This document shows positions 55,159-64,000 of a DNA stretch of 64,000 bases, in pieces. Location of the stretch: positions 2,356,001-2,420,000 of the forward strand of contig NZ_AKJN02000006.1 in assembly GCF_000282315.2 (NCBI RefSeq), in the 5' to 3' direction. Position 1 is the stretch's first letter. Each line of letters starts with the position of its first letter. The notes beneath the pieces are model-generated. The model made no database searches. It worked only from the letters and a program-made list of their open reading frames with translations, and was not told the origin of the DNA. The translations under genes and the position numbers were made by a program. The stretch is from Pseudomonas sp. GM41(2012) (GTDB lineage: Bacteria > Pseudomonadota > Gammaproteobacteria > Pseudomonadales > Pseudomonadaceae).

Positions 55159-55395
55159 TTAAGCCTGGTGGTTAGTAACGTAATCGATTGCAGCTTGTAC
55201 AGTAGTGATCTTCTCAGCTTCTTCGTCAGGGATTTCGGTCTCGAATTCCTCTTCCAGAGCCATCACCAGCTCAACGGTGTCAAGGGAGTCGGCACCCAGG
55301 TCTTCAACGAAGGAAGCAGTGTTGACCACTTCTTCTTCTTTAACGCCCAGTTGCTCAGCAACGATTTTCTTGACGCGCTCTTCGATGGTGCTCAT
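55159..55395 (-). CDS. acpP: Acyl carrier protein
   Basis: 78-residue acidic carrier protein with the phosphopantetheine-attachment motif [20 protein letters not shown] (serine near residue 38). [18 protein letters not shown] is the typical start. The ribosome-binding site AGGAG lies 12 nt before the ATG inside a 21-nt stretch complementary to RgsA. A terminator follows, and a separate promoter precedes it, so it can be expressed independently of fabG. Confidence 0.98.
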   Translation of the reverse strand: MSTIEERVKKIVAEQLGVKEEEVVNTASFVEDLGADSLDTVELVMALEEEFETEIPDEEAEKITTVQAAIDYVTNHQA

Positions 55396-55396
55396 A

Positions 55397-55417
55397 CCTT
55401 GTTTTCACTCCTAATGG
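55397..55417 (-). promoter_or_regulatory. RgsA pairing site over the acpP ribosome-binding site
   Basis: The plus strand here reads CCTTGTTTTCACTCCTAATGG minus its last base when compared with rgsA 48824-48844: an uninterrupted 11-nt match (ACTCCTAATGG) plus GTTTT and CCTT with one single-base bulge on each side. The mRNA is the complement, so rgsA would mask AGGAG and reach to within 1 nt of the start codon. Confidence 0.75.
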
Positions 55418-55447
55418 ACAAATTCAGGCAGCTGGCCAGTGGGTAAG

Positions 55448-55475
55448 TGTATAGAAAGACTTTTCAGTTTTTCAA
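55448..55475 (-). promoter_or_regulatory. Probable acpP promoter
   Basis: On the minus strand TTGAAA (complement of 55470-55475), 16 bp, TATACA (complement of 55448-55453). It predicts a 5' leader of about 45-50 nt that includes the whole RgsA site. A small hairpin TTTCAGTT/AACTGAAA overlaps the promoter DNA. Confidence 0.55.
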
Positions 55476-55586
55476 CTGAAAGCTTCACTCCTCAAACCCG
55501 ACGACCCTCTGCCTATAAATAGATTGCAGCTTTATAACGGATTTTAGACAGCTCGTATGACATTTTTTTGAAGCGATCCGTCACAT

Positions 55587-56330
55587 TTAACTCATGTACA
55601 TCCCGCCGTTCACCGGGATTGTAGCCCCAGTAACGTAAGCCGCACCGTCGGATGCAAGAAAAGCGACCACAGACGCGATCTCTTGAGCTTGTCCCAGACG
55701 GCCCAGCGGAATCTGCGTCTGCAAGGCTTCACGCTGTGCCTCAGGCAGTTCGCGGGTCATATCGGTGTCGATGAACCCAGGGGTCACCGAGTTTACCGTA
55801 ATCGAACGCGAACCGACTTCACGCGCCAGTGAACGGCTGAAACCTTCCAGACCGGCCTTGGCGGCTGCGTAGTTTACTTGGCCTGCGTTGCCCATGGCAC
55901 CCACAACCGAGCCAATACTGATAATTCGTCCCCAACGGGCTTTGGTCATACCGCGCAAAACGCCCTTGGACAGGCGGAACAGACTGTTCAGATTGGTATC
56001 GACGACGTCATGCCATTCGTCATTTTTCATGCGCATCATCAGATTATCGCGGGTGATGCCGGCATTATTGACCAGGATCGCCGGCGCACCGAACTGCGAT
56101 GTAATGCTCGCCAGTACTGCCGCAACGGATTCGTCGCTGGTGACATTGAGTTCCAGGCCAGTGCCTTGAATCCCGTTTTCCGCCAGGGTTGCGGCAATGC
56201 GCTCAGCACCCGAGGCAGACGTCGCGGTGCCAATAACGGTGGCGCCCTGACGACCCAGTTCCAGGGCGATAGCCTGGCCGATACCGCGGCTCGCGCCAGT
56301 GACCAATGCAACTTTACCTTGCAGACTCAT
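55587..56330 (-). CDS. fabG: 3-oxoacyl-ACP reductase
   Basis: 247-residue SDR reductase: TGASRGIGQAIA (about 12-23), NNAGITRDNL, the catalytic serine in SIGSVVGAMG, and YAAAKAG. It reduces 3-ketoacyl-ACP with NADPH in fatty-acid elongation. Follows fabD by 16 bp on the same strand in the conserved order plsX-fabD-fabG. Confidence 0.97.
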   Translation of the reverse strand: MSLQGKVALVTGASRGIGQAIALELGRQGATVIGTATSASGAERIAATLAENGIQGTGLELNVTSDESVAAVLASITSQFGAPAILVNNAGITRDNLMMRMKNDEWHDVVDTNLNSLFRLSKGVLRGMTKARWGRIISIGSVVGAMGNAGQVNYAAAKAGLEGFSRSLAREVGSRSITVNSVTPGFIDTDMTRELPEAQREALQTQIPLGRLGQAQEIASVVAFLASDGAAYVTGATIPVNGGMYMS

Positions 56331-56346
56331 GCAGGCTTCTCCTGAT

Positions 56347-57285
56347 TCAGGCCAACGCTGCGCGAGCGGCAGCGAAGGCGTCGGGGGTATTGAGGTTGGA
56401 TGTCGACACGCCTTCGGCGCAACGCTTGTTCAGACCAGCCAGCACTTTGCCTGGGCCGCATTCGACCAACTGGGTAGCACCTTTGGCGGCCAGCGCCTGA
56501 ACCGATTCGACCCAGCGTACAGGCTTGTAAAGCTGCTCGAGCAGATCGCGCTTGAGGGTTTCCAGATCGGCCGGCACAGTGGCGCTGACGTTCTGAACCA
56601 CCGGGATCTGTGGCGCCTGCCAGTCGATCGCTGCGATCGACTCTGCGAAACGCTCGGCCGCCGGACGCATCAGCTCGCAATGGGACGGCACGCTGACCGG
56701 CAACGGCATGGCGCGTTTGGCACCACGGGCCTTGCAGCCTTCGATGGCGCGCTCGACCGCTGCCTTGGCACCGGCGATGACCACCTGGCCAGGGGAGTTG
56801 AAGTTGACCGCACTGACCACTTCGCCTTGCGCCGCTTCGGCACAGGCTGCCAGCACATCAGCATCGTCCAGACCGAGAATGGCGGCCATGCCACCCTGCC
56901 CGGCCGGAACGGCTTCCTGCATCAACTGACCACGGCGCTCAACGAGCTTCACCGCGTCGCCGAGGCTCAGGCTGCCCGCGGCAACCAGAGCGCTGTATTC
57001 GCCCAGGCTGTGACCGGCGACATAAGCCGGACGCGCGCCGCCTTCAGCCAGCCACAGACGCCACAAGGCAATCGAGGCGGTCAGAATGGCCGGCTGGGTT
57101 TTATCGGTTTGATTGAGTTGCTCTTCCGGCCCTTGCTGGGTCAGTGCCCACAGGTCGTAACCCAGAGCATCGGAAGCTTCTTTGAATGTTTCGAGGACAA
57201 CCGGATGTTGTGCGCCCAACTCGGCCAGCATGCCGAGGGACTGCGAACCCTGTCCCGGAAAGACGAATGCGAGGGAAGCAGACAT
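56347..57285 (-). CDS. fabD: Malonyl-CoA:ACP transacylase
   Basis: 312-residue transacylase: FVFPGQGSQSLGM at the N-terminus, the nucleophile serine in VAGHSLGEYSALVA (near 92), and VPSHCELM with the catalytic histidine (near 201). ATG at 57285 (MSASLAFVFPGQG) with AGGGGC upstream was preferred over a longer frame. It loads malonate onto AcpP. Confidence 0.96.
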   Translation of the reverse strand: MSASLAFVFPGQGSQSLGMLAELGAQHPVVLETFKEASDALGYDLWALTQQGPEEQLNQTDKTQPAILTASIALWRLWLAEGGARPAYVAGHSLGEYSALVAAGSLSLGDAVKLVERRGQLMQEAVPAGQGGMAAILGLDDADVLAACAEAAQGEVVSAVNFNSPGQVVIAGAKAAVERAIEGCKARGAKRAMPLPVSVPSHCELMRPAAERFAESIAAIDWQAPQIPVVQNVSATVPADLETLKRDLLEQLYKPVRWVESVQALAAKGATQLVECGPGKVLAGLNKRCAEGVSTSNLNTPDAFAAARAALA

Positions 57286-57410
57286 GTAACAAGCCCCTAA
57301 TGATCTTGTCGTCGGAGAATTGACGTCCCGCTTGGGGGACGCAAGAAACTGACAGTTGGATGGCAAATTGAACTGAGCGGTCACATTTAAGCATTGTCCG
57401 ACGAAAACGC

Positions 57411-58421
57411 CTAAAGCAACAAATCCTCCAGGCGACCGTGAATACGTTCCGGCAAGTTTTCCTGGATCTCGATCAAGGCACGCTGAATCGCACTCTGGAA
57501 GCCCTGAACCCCCGCCGAACCATGGCTTTTCACCACAATCCCCTGCAACCCGAGGAAGCTTGCGCCGTTATGCCGCGCAGGCGCCAGATCAGCCTGCAAG
57601 CGTTTCATCAGCGGCAATGCCAGAGCACCGACCACTTTCGACGCAAGGTTTTTCTTGAACAAGGCTTCGATGCGCGCGGCAATCATGGTCGCCAGGCCTT
57701 CGCTGGACTTAAGCAGGATATTGCCGACAAAACCGTCACAGACCACCACATCCGCCTCGCCACGGTACACACCGTCACCCTCGACAAAGCCGATGTAGTT
57801 GATACCACGAGCACTTTGCAACAATGTTGCAGCCAGCTTGACCTGCTGATTGCCCTTGATGTCTTCGGTGCCGATATTCAGCAGCGCCACTCGCGGACGA
57901 ACGATACCCAGGGTTTCCGCCGCCACCGACCCCATCACAGCGAACTGCAATAGATGCTCGGCGCTGCAATCGACATTGGCGCCCAGGTCGAGCAACTGGC
58001 AATAGCCCTTCTGCGTCGGAATCGCCGCCACCATCGCCGGCCGATCAATACCCGGCAAGGTCTTGAGCACAAACCGCGACAACGCCATCAACGCACCGGT
58101 ATTGCCGGCACTGACACAGGCCTGAACCTTGCCATCGCGCAGCAACTCCAGCGCCACACGCATCGACGAGTCGGGCTTGCCGCGCAGGGCCTGGGCAGGT
58201 TTTTCGTCCATGGTGATGACTTCGGACGCCGGCGCGATCGACAGGCGCGAGCGATCCACAGCCGATTGGCCAGAGAGCAATTCTTCAAGAAGGGAGGGTT
58301 GACCGACGAGGGTCAGGTGCAGCGAGGGCGTAGCAGACAGGCAAGCAAGGCTGGCCTGAACAATGCTGCGGGGACCGAAGTCCCCGCCCATTGCGTCAAT
58401 CGCGATGACTTGAGCAGACAA
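57411..58421 (-). CDS. plsX: Phosphate acyltransferase PlsX
   Basis: 336-residue Pls[21 protein letters not shown] at the N-terminus, [32 protein letters not shown] and [17 protein letters not shown], the family's core motifs. It makes acyl-phosphate from acyl-ACP for phospholipid synthesis. It lies 4 bp after rpmF, as in most proteobacteria, within the yceD-rpmF-plsX-fabD-fabG unit. Confidence 0.95.
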   Translation of the reverse strand: MSAQVIAIDAMGGDFGPRSIVQASLACLSATPSLHLTLVGQPSLLEELLSGQSAVDRSRLSIAPASEVITMDEKPAQALRGKPDSSMRVALELLRDGKVQACVSAGNTGALMALSRFVLKTLPGIDRPAMVAAIPTQKGYCQLLDLGANVDCSAEHLLQFAVMGSVAAETLGIVRPRVALLNIGTEDIKGNQQVKLAATLLQSARGINYIGFVEGDGVYRGEADVVVCDGFVGNILLKSSEGLATMIAARIEALFKKNLASKVVGALALPLMKRLQADLAPARHNGASFLGLQGIVVKSHGSAGVQGFQSAIQRALIEIQENLPERIHGRLEDLLL

Positions 58422-58425
58422 GTGA

Positions 58426-58608
58426 TTACTCGTCAGCGCCCTTGTCGATCACTTTACGGCCACGGTATACGCCTTCTGGCGATACGTGGTGACGCAGGTG
58501 AATTTCACCGGTGGTTTTTTCTACAGACAGAGTGCTTGCCGTCAGGGCGTCGTGCGAACGACGCATGTCACGGGCAGAGCGGGATTTTTTGTTCTGCTGA
58601 ACAGCCAT
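58426..58608 (-). CDS. rpmF: 50S ribosomal protein L32
   Basis: 60-residue basic protein starting [20 protein letters not shown], the L32 signature, with [20 protein letters not shown] at the end. Zinc-binding cysteines of some L32 proteins are absent, as expected for the form lacking them. The gene is 13 bp after yceD. Confidence 0.97.
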   Translation of the reverse strand: MAVQQNKKSRSARDMRRSHDALTASTLSVEKTTGEIHLRHHVSPEGVYRGRKVIDKGADE

Positions 58609-58621
58609 AATTGATTAACTC

Positions 58622-59149
58622 CTAAACGTTTGGGTCACGCTTTAACTGCGCCAATACACTGAACGGGTTGGACCGCGTTACCTCGTCCTCGCTCGGTTCG
58701 GGCTCATCGAGACCCGCCGGCTGCTGGCATTCTTCCGGATGATGAGCAGGCACAATGGGCAAGGCGAGCAGAAGCTCCTCCTCGATCAGTGACTGCAGAT
58801 CCAAAGGATCTTCGCCCAGTTCCAGCACGTCATAACCTTTCGGCAACGACTGGGTATTCGCACCCTCCTTCACCACAGCATAACTGCATTCGCTGTGGAT
58901 CGGCAGGGTGACCAGCTCAAGACAACGCTGGCAAACCATTTTGACTTCGGTGTCGATAAAACTGTGGATTACCACAGACTTACGTTCATCTCGTTCAAAA
59001 ACGAATTTAGCCTGCACCGTACCGACAGTATCGGAAAGCGGGTCGCAGAGTCTCTCCAAATCGGCCAGCAGCATTTCACCTTGAAGGGTGGTGCCACGAT
59101 CAGCCAATTTGCGCGGGTCAACGTGAGGTGGAATCGGGTCATTCAACAT
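58622..59149 (-). CDS. yceD: YceD family protein (DUF177), 23S rRNA accumulation protein
   Basis: 175-residue DUF177 protein: MLNDPIPPHVDPRKLADRG, CQRCLELVTLPIHSECSY with the CxxC pair, and the acidic EDPLDLQSLIEEELLLALP segment. Involved in large-subunit rRNA accumulation in E. coli. A consensus promoter ends 9 nt before the ATG, so its mRNA should be nearly leaderless; no Shine-Dalgarno sequence is present. Confidence 0.92.
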   Translation of the reverse strand: MLNDPIPPHVDPRKLADRGTTLQGEMLLADLERLCDPLSDTVGTVQAKFVFERDERKSVVIHSFIDTEVKMVCQRCLELVTLPIHSECSYAVVKEGANTQSLPKGYDVLELGEDPLDLQSLIEEELLLALPIVPAHHPEECQQPAGLDEPEPSEDEVTRSNPFSVLAQLKRDPNV

Positions 59150-59158
59150 AGGCGCAGC

Positions 59159-59186
59159 ATTATAGGGATGCCCCCAGCCATGTCAA
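59159..59186 (-). promoter_or_regulatory. Consensus sigma-70 promoter of yceD-rpmF-plsX-fabDG
   Basis: TTGACA (complement of 59181-59186), 16-bp spacer, TATAAT (complement of 59159-59164): both hexamers match the consensus in all six positions. The predicted start of transcription (59151-59153) is only 2-4 nt before the yceD ATG at 59149. Confidence 0.85.
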
Positions 59187-59255
59187 AGGAAATTCAGCCC
59201 TGTCCGTCACTTGCACGCCTCCGCTAGAATTCGCTCCTGCCTTTTGGAGACGCGC

Positions 59256-59834
59256 ATGCTGCCTTTATTACTCGCTTCAAGCTCGGTTTATCGTCGGGAA
59301 TTGCTGGCCCGCTTGCAACTTCCGTTTACCTGCAGCTCGCCGGATATCGACGAAAGCCACCGATCGGGTGAGTCTGCCGTCGAGTTGGTAAAGCGCCTCG
59401 CCGAGGAAAAAGCACGCGCGCTGGCCAGCAGTCACCCCGCTCACCTGATCATCGGCTCCGACCAGGTCGCCGTACTTGGCGATCGGATTATCGGCAAACC
59501 GCACACCTTCGAAAAAGCCCGCGAACAATTGCTGGCCTCGAGCGGTGCCAGCGTGACCTTCCTTACCGGCCTGGCCCTGCTCAACAGCCAGACTGGTGAA
59601 TGCCAGGTCGACTGCGTGCCGTTTACCGTACACATGCGCTCGCTCGATCAGGCGCGCATCGAACGCTACCTGCGCGCCGAACAGCCCTACGACTGCGCTG
59701 GCAGCTTCAAAGCCGAAGGTTTGGGGGTGAGCCTGTTTCAAAGCACCGAAGGCCCTGACGCCACCAGCCTGATCGGCCTGCCGTTGATTCGCCTGGTGGA
59801 CATGCTGCTGGCCGAAGGCGTGCAGATACCTTGA
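59256..59834 (+). CDS. Maf-family nucleotide pyrophosphatase (YceF/m7GTP type)
   Basis: 192-residue Maf protein: LPLLLASSSVYRRELLARL at the N-terminus, LIIGSDQVAVLGDRIIGKP with the catalytic Asp, FLTGLALLN, and YDCAGSFKAEGLGVSLF. ATG at 59256 follows TTGGAGA. Synteny with yceD and rpmF, as in E. coli yceF, favours the subgroup that hydrolyses m7GTP. Divergent from yceD. Confidence 0.9.
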   Translation: MLPLLLASSSVYRRELLARLQLPFTCSSPDIDESHRSGESAVELVKRLAEEKARALASSHPAHLIIGSDQVAVLGDRIIGKPHTFEKAREQLLASSGASVTFLTGLALLNSQTGECQVDCVPFTVHMRSLDQARIERYLRAEQPYDCAGSFKAEGLGVSLFQSTEGPDATSLIGLPLIRLVDMLLAEGVQIP

Positions 59835-59835
59835 C

Positions 59836-59870
59836 TTAAAAAAACCGGCAAAAGCCGGTTTTTTTATGTA
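59836..59870. terminator. Bidirectional terminator between maf and sppA
   Basis: AAACCGGC pairs with GCCGGTTT across AAAA, with A-rich DNA before and seven T after; both genes converge here. Confidence 0.9.
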
Positions 59871-59879
59871 GCCAGAAAA

Positions 59880-60869
59880 TCAGCGCAACGAAGGCCCCTG
59901 GAAGCCCATCCACATCGCCAGATGCTCAGCTACGCTGGCACCGAGTTTTTTCGAGAAGCGGTCGAACGGCGACTCCTGAACGGTGAAATCCACCAGCTCT
60001 TTCTCGCCGATCACGTCACGCGCCACCGAACTGGCATTCCCCAGACCATCGATCAAGCCCAGCGTCAGTGCCTGCTCGCCCGACCAGACCAACCCGGAGA
60101 ACAACTCCGGATGTTCCTTGTCCTTGAGGCGGTCGCCACGGCCTTTCTTGACGCTGCCGATGAACTGCTGATGAGTGGTATCGAGCACGCCCTGCCAGAA
60201 CTGAGTTTCTTCAGGCTTCTGCGGCTGGAACGGATCGAGGAACGATTTGTGCTCGCCGGAGGTGTAAGTGCGACGCTCGACACCCAGCTTCTCCATCGTC
60301 CCGACAAAGCCATAACCGGCCGCCGTCACACCAATGGAACCCACCAGGCTCGCCTTGTCGGCGTAGATCTGATCCGCCGCACTGGCGATGTAGTAAGCAC
60401 CGGAAGCACCCAAATCCGAGATCACCGCGTAAACCCTGGTGTCTGGATGCAGGCCGCGCAAACGGCCGATCTCGTCATAGACGTAGCCCGACTGCACCGG
60501 ACTGCCGCCCGGACTGTTGATTCGCAGGATGACACCCTTGACCTTCTTGTCCTCGAACGCTGCACGCAGGCTGCCGACGATGTTGTCAGCGCTGGCAGGC
60601 TCCTTGTCGGCGATCATGCCGGTCACGTCGATCAGCGCGGTGTAGTTGCCACTGAGGGTGGCAGCTTTTTCCATGTCCATCAGCGGCGTGAACAGGATCA
60701 ACGCGCCAAACAGGTACACAAAGGTCAGCAGCTTGAAGAAGATCCCCCAGCGCCGGGATCGGCGCTGCTCTTGCACGCTGGCCAGCAAGGTTTTTTCCAG
60801 CAGCTTCCAGCTTTTCTCGTCACCGCTCTCTGCGCTCGCCTTGGCGGGCGCTTTCCATTCGTCGGACAT
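59880..60869 (-). CDS. sppA: Signal peptide peptidase, S49 family
   Basis: 329-residue membrane-anchored protease: one membrane segment (KLLTFVYLFGALILFTPLM, about 46-64), ILRINSPGGSPVQSGYVYDE, and the nucleophile serine in VISDLGASGAYYIASAAD (near 169), with the catalytic Lys further on near DKASLVGSIGV. The short single-domain S49 form. It should digest leftover signal peptides in the periplasm or membrane. Confidence 0.92.
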   Translation of the reverse strand: MSDEWKAPAKASAESGDEKSWKLLEKTLLASVQEQRRSRRWGIFFKLLTFVYLFGALILFTPLMDMEKAATLSGNYTALIDVTGMIADKEPASADNIVGSLRAAFEDKKVKGVILRINSPGGSPVQSGYVYDEIGRLRGLHPDTRVYAVISDLGASGAYYIASAADQIYADKASLVGSIGVTAAGYGFVGTMEKLGVERRTYTSGEHKSFLDPFQPQKPEETQFWQGVLDTTHQQFIGSVKKGRGDRLKDKEHPELFSGLVWSGEQALTLGLIDGLGNASSVARDVIGEKELVDFTVQESPFDRFSKKLGASVAEHLAMWMGFQGPSLR

Positions 60870-60893
60870 GACATTTACCCCAGAAAAAACCTA

Positions 60894-61556
60894 TTAAGCC
60901 CGCTGACTCAGCCAGGCATGCAATTCTGAAAAACGATCAATAGCCAGCGCCGGCCCGAACAATTTCAACGCTTCGATCGATTGCGCGCCATAGCTGACAG
61001 CCACCGAACCCATGCCAGCGTTGCGTGCCATCTGCAAATCGAAGGACGAATCGCCCACCATCAGTGCCTGCTCCGGGCGAACCTCGCAGTGAGCGAGGAT
61101 CTGCTCGAGCATCAGCGGATGGGGTTTGCTGGCGGTTTCATCGGCCGCGCGGGTGATATCGAAATAATCTTCCCAGCCGTGAGACTTCAGCACCCGATCC
61201 AGCCCGCGACGAGCCTTGCCGGTCGCGACCGCCAAGTGATAACCCTCGGCACGAAACGCTTCCATCGACTCGATCACACCTTCGAACAATGGCGAAGGAA
61301 CAGCTTCCGAGGCAATGTAGTGATCAGCATAGTGCTGACGAAAAGCTACCAATTCGTCGTCGCCGATTTCCGGATACAACGTGCGGATCGCTTCCGGTAA
61401 GCCTAGACCGATGATGCCCTTGACAGCAAAATCATCGCGCAACTGAAAACCGGAGCGCTCGGATGCGACATGCATCGACTCGACAATCCGACCAATGGAG
61501 TCGGCGAGCGTGCCGTCCCAGTCGAAAATCAGCAGCTTGTAATCAGATGGGTGCAC
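60894..61556 (-). CDS. HAD-IA family hydrolase (phosphoglycolate-phosphatase-like)
   Basis: 220-residue HAD phosphatase: [10 protein letters not shown] with the nucleophile Asp near residue 11, [13 protein letters not shown] (motif II), [11 protein letters not shown] (motif III Lys) and [16 protein letters not shown] (motif IV). Substrate not proven. It overlaps the end of rluC by 14 bp, the conserved arrangement, suggesting a small operon rluC-HAD-sppA. Confidence 0.92.
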   Translation of the reverse strand: MHPSDYKLLIFDWDGTLADSIGRIVESMHVASERSGFQLRDDFAVKGIIGLGLPEAIRTLYPEIGDDELVAFRQHYADHYIASEAVPSPLFEGVIESMEAFRAEGYHLAVATGKARRGLDRVLKSHGWEDYFDITRAADETASKPHPLMLEQILAHCEVRPEQALMVGDSSFDLQMARNAGMGSVAVSYGAQSIEALKLFGPALAIDRFSELHAWLSQRA

Positions 61557-62505
61557 TCAGGCGCTCCACGGTTTTGGCCCACATCTCGTCGACCGGCGCC
61601 TGCAACTTCAGCTCACCACCATCCGGCAGCGGCACGGTCAGCAGGTAGGCGTGCAGGAACAGGCGCTTTCCGCCCAGGTCACGAATCTCTTTGCTGAAGC
61701 CTTCATCGCCGTACTTGGTGTCACCGGCGATGCAATGCCCGGCGTGCAGAGTATGGACGCGGATCTGGTGAGTCCGGCCAGTAATCGGTTTGGCTTCGAT
61801 CAGGGTGGCAAAGTCGCCAAAACGACGCAGGACCTTGAACACGGTCACGGACTCCTTGCCCTCCTCCTCGTCGACCTCGACCATACGCTCGCCGGAGCGC
61901 AGATTGCTCTTGCCGAGCGACGCCCGGACTTGCTTGATCGAGGCCGCCCAATTGCCGCGAACCAGCGCCATGTAGCGCTTGTCGACGCCATCGCCGCGCA
62001 ATGCCGTGTGCAAGTGACGCAGCATGCTGCGCTTCTTGGCGATCATCAGCAGGCCGGAGGTGTCACGGTCGAGACGGTGAACCAGCTCAAGCTCCTTGCA
62101 ATCGGGACGCAACTGACGAAAGGCTTCGATCACCCCGTAAGTCAAGCCGCTACCACCGTGAACCGCAATGCCGCAAGGCTTGTTGATCACGATCAACGCC
62201 TTGTCCTCGAATACAATCGAGGCTTCGAGGCGCTGCAGCAGGCCTTGTGCCAGTGGCACCGGCTCGTCGCGCTCAGGCACGCGAACCGGCGGCACGCGCA
62301 CGATATCGCCCGCCTGCAGCTTGTATTCGGGCTTGATCCGACCTTTGTTCACTCGCACTTCGCCTTTGCGCAAAATGCGGTAAATCAAGGTCTTGGGCAC
62401 GCCTTTGAGCCGAGCGAGAAGGAAGTTATCAATACGTTGGCCGGCATATTCCGGCGAGACCTCCAGCAGTTGTACGGCTGGGGTCGAAGGGGCAGTAGTC
62501 GTCAT
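61543..62505 (-). CDS. rluC: 23S rRNA pseudouridine(955/2504/2580) synthase
   Basis: 320-residue RluA-family synthase: an N-terminal S4 RNA-binding domain ([20 protein letters not shown], about 18-80) and a catalytic domain with [15 protein letters not shown], whose Asp near residue 144 is the catalytic one. It modifies three uridines in 23S rRNA. Divergent from rne, as in E. coli. Confidence 0.95.
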   Translation of the reverse strand: MTTTAPSTPAVQLLEVSPEYAGQRIDNFLLARLKGVPKTLIYRILRKGEVRVNKGRIKPEYKLQAGDIVRVPPVRVPERDEPVPLAQGLLQRLEASIVFEDKALIVINKPCGIAVHGGSGLTYGVIEAFRQLRPDCKELELVHRLDRDTSGLLMIAKKRSMLRHLHTALRGDGVDKRYMALVRGNWAASIKQVRASLGKSNLRSGERMVEVDEEEGKESVTVFKVLRRFGDFATLIEAKPITGRTHQIRVHTLHAGHCIAGDTKYGDEGFSKEIRDLGGKRLFLHAYLLTVPLPDGGELKLQAPVDEMWAKTVERLSAPI

Positions 62506-63205
62506 GGTGCGGATGATAACAATTTTTTATGGAATTGAAGCACTTAATCATTGCTGCTATAGTCGCGAACGCCGCCAAAAGTGGCCTGGACAGCGGACTA
62601 ACGGTCAAAAACCGGCCCTGACCAACGCAATTCACGAGGACGAGAGGCCGTCCTACGGGGCTTTCGCTACGAAACGGTAGAGTTTGCAGTTGTAACGAGC
62701 GCAGGTGACATGAGGCCTGAAGCATGCCGCAAAGCAGAGTTTTCACTCGCCTTGCGAGCAAATATTCACGGCCAGTTCACAAAGTGCAGTCAGCTACGAA
62801 CAACCCCGAGCGAACGCTTCGGAAACAACGCCTAAATTAGCCATGATGCGTGACCTCCCCTTTCGGAGCTCACGGTAAATGCCAACCCGCTGCGGATTCT
62901 GCGCGCGGCAGCACCCGAATTATCAGGGATACGTGTAGGGTGGAGATGCACAACCGCTGGACTGTGTAGCAATAGGCTTTATCAAGACGCTTCATCTCGT
63001 CCACAGCCGCTGGTTGATTCCTCCTCCTGACTGAGTGCTTAAGTAGCCACAGCAAGCAGGACGCGTACGTCGCGACGCCGGCCCAATTGGTCGGGGTTCG
63101 CTAGACACTGGAGTGTCCAACCACTCCTGACGCACCTGACACCGACCATGAGAAGTCGTGTGTGCCGAACGCCGTTTCCGGCAGCCCGGAAACCGACGGT
63201 ACTAC
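62506..63205 (+). promoter_or_regulatory. rne promoter and long 5' leader
   Basis: A 700-bp region without a credible gene. TTGAAG (62535-62540), 17 bp, TATAGT (62558-62563) makes a good promoter directed toward rne; the resulting leader would be about 636 nt. Its GC-rich, hairpin-prone sequence is consistent with the known feedback control of RNase E through its own 5' UTR in E. coli. Any minus-strand rluC promoter must also lie near 62510-62560. Confidence 0.6.
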
Positions 63206-64000
63206 ATGAAAAGAATGCTGATTAACGCAACTCAACCCGAAGAGTTGCGTGTTGCACTGGTAGATGGCCAACGCCTCTACGACCTGGACATCGAATCCGG
63301 TGCACGCGAGCAGAAAAAGGCCAACATCTATAAAGGCCGGATTACTCGCATCGAACCAAGCCTTGAGGCTGCCTTTGTCGATTTCGGCTCTGAGCGCCAC
63401 GGCTTCCTGCCCCTCAAAGAAATCTCCCGCGAATACTTCAAGAAAGCCCCCGAAGGCCGCGTCAACATCAAGGATGTCCTGAGCGAAGGCCAGGAAGTCA
63501 TCGTTCAGGTCGAAAAAGAAGAACGTGGCAACAAGGGCGCAGCCCTGACCACCTTCATCAGCCTGGCCGGTCGTTACCTGGTTCTGATGCCGAACAACCC
63601 GCGTGCCGGCGGTATTTCCCGTCGCATCGAAGGTGAAGAGCGCAACGAACTGCGTGAAGCCCTGAACGGCCTGGTTGCTCCAGCCGACATGGGCCTGATC
63701 GTTCGCACTGCCGGCCTGGGCCGCAGCAGCGAAGAAATGCAGTGGGACCTCGACTACCTGCTGCAACTCTGGACCGCCATCAAAGAAGCCTCGCTGGATC
63801 GCTCCGCGCCGTTCCTGATCTACCAGGAAAGCAACGTGATCATCCGCGCCATCCGCGATTACCTGCGCCAGGACATCGGCGAAGTGCTGATCGACAGCGT
63901 TGAAGCCCAGGACGAAGCCCTGACCTTCATCCGCCAGGTGATGCCGCAGTACGCCAGCAAGATCAAGCTGTACGAAGACAGCGTTCCGCTGTTCAACCGT
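63206..64000 (+). CDS. rne: Ribonuclease E (3' truncated by window end)
   Basis: The first 265 codons of RNase E, open to the right edge. It starts [20 protein letters not shown], then the S1 RNA-binding domain (about 38-120: [33 protein letters not shown]). The sensor/RNase H-like region follows with [19 protein letters not shown] and [15 protein letters not shown], and [17 protein letters not shown]. The DNase I-like catalytic domain, zinc link and C-terminal scaffold lie beyond the window. No strong Shine-Dalgarno sequence precedes the ATG. It is the core nuclease of the RNA degradosome. Confidence 0.95.
   Translation, partial: MKRMLINATQPEELRVALVDGQRLYDLDIESGAREQKKANIYKGRITRIEPSLEAAFVDFGSERHGFLPLKEISREYFKKAPEGRVNIKDVLSEGQEVIVQVEKEERGNKGAALTTFISLAGRYLVLMPNNPRAGGISRRIEGEERNELREALNGLVAPADMGLIVRTAGLGRSSEEMQWDLDYLLQLWTAIKEASLDRSAPFLIYQESNVIIRAIRDYLRQDIGEVLIDSVEAQDEALTFIRQVMPQYASKIKLYEDSVPLFNR

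Noticed and set aside
62870..63055. 61-codon minus-strand open frame in the rne leader
   Set aside because: No ribosome-binding site, no family resemblance, atypical residue composition; better explained as leader DNA.

Overview
The window is a stretch of a Pseudomonas chromosome of the P. fluorescens group. Three things point there: gene families and protein sequences typical of that group, high-GC codon use, and many inverted-repeat REP-type elements of the kinds beginning GTAGGAGC and GTGGGAGCGAGCCTGCTCGCGAT. The block from about 47.9 to 64 kb (TetR, rgsA, tatD, pilZ, holB, tmk, mltG, pabC, fabF, acpP, fabG, fabD, plsX, rpmF, yceD, maf, sppA, HAD phosphatase, rluC, rne) follows the gene order I know from P. 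aeruginosa. I saw no rRNA or tRNA genes, CRISPR arrays, prophage or insertion sequence.

Layout. 0-7 kb: the 3' part of mnmC, then a three-gene operon (asnO, ngg, M42 peptidase) for the osmoprotectant N-acetylglutaminylglutamine amide. 7-15.5 kb: small conserved genes (yheU, csrA family, ynfA), an SDR, a 50-residue DUF3309 membrane protein, an LTA-synthase-family membrane sulfatase, a roughly 250-nt-armed inverted repeat, a START-domain protein, a cysteine-cluster protein, a lysine-rich secreted protein and a MocR regulator. 15.7-18 kb: an OmpA/DUF4398/binding-protein block bracketed by two almost identical 104-nt repeats. 18-22 kb: etfBA and the divergent ETF-ubiquinone oxidoreductase with a PsrA-like box on a strong promoter. 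22-24 kb: an AraC regulator and a divergent zinc alcohol dehydrogenase.

24-30 kb: a D-galactonate operon (dgoK, dgoA, dgoD, MFS transporter, then an IclR regulator). 30-33 kb: assorted single genes (GNAT, HD hydrolase, MFS, two small proteins). 33-37.5 kb: a sugar kinase, NCS1 permease, ADP-ribosylglycohydrolase and GntR regulator that together resemble the poorly understood yegTUVW locus of enterobacteria. 37.8-44.3 kb: araHGF, an SDR sugar dehydrogenase, an SMP-30 lactonase and a FadR-type GntR regulator. With the dgo operon these give a complete oxidative route from an aldose such as D-galactose to pyruvate plus glyceraldehyde-3-phosphate. The two loci share a 37-bp operator over an identically built promoter. 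44.5-47.8 kb: a Proteus-type lipase, DUF1285, DUF4823 and moaA.

47.9-64 kb is the conserved housekeeping block for DNA replication, cell-wall synthesis, fatty-acid and phospholipid synthesis, and RNA processing. The small RNA rgsA lies here. Its single-stranded middle is almost perfectly complementary to the ribosome-binding site of acpP, 6.5 kb away. The final gene, rne, runs off the end of the window.
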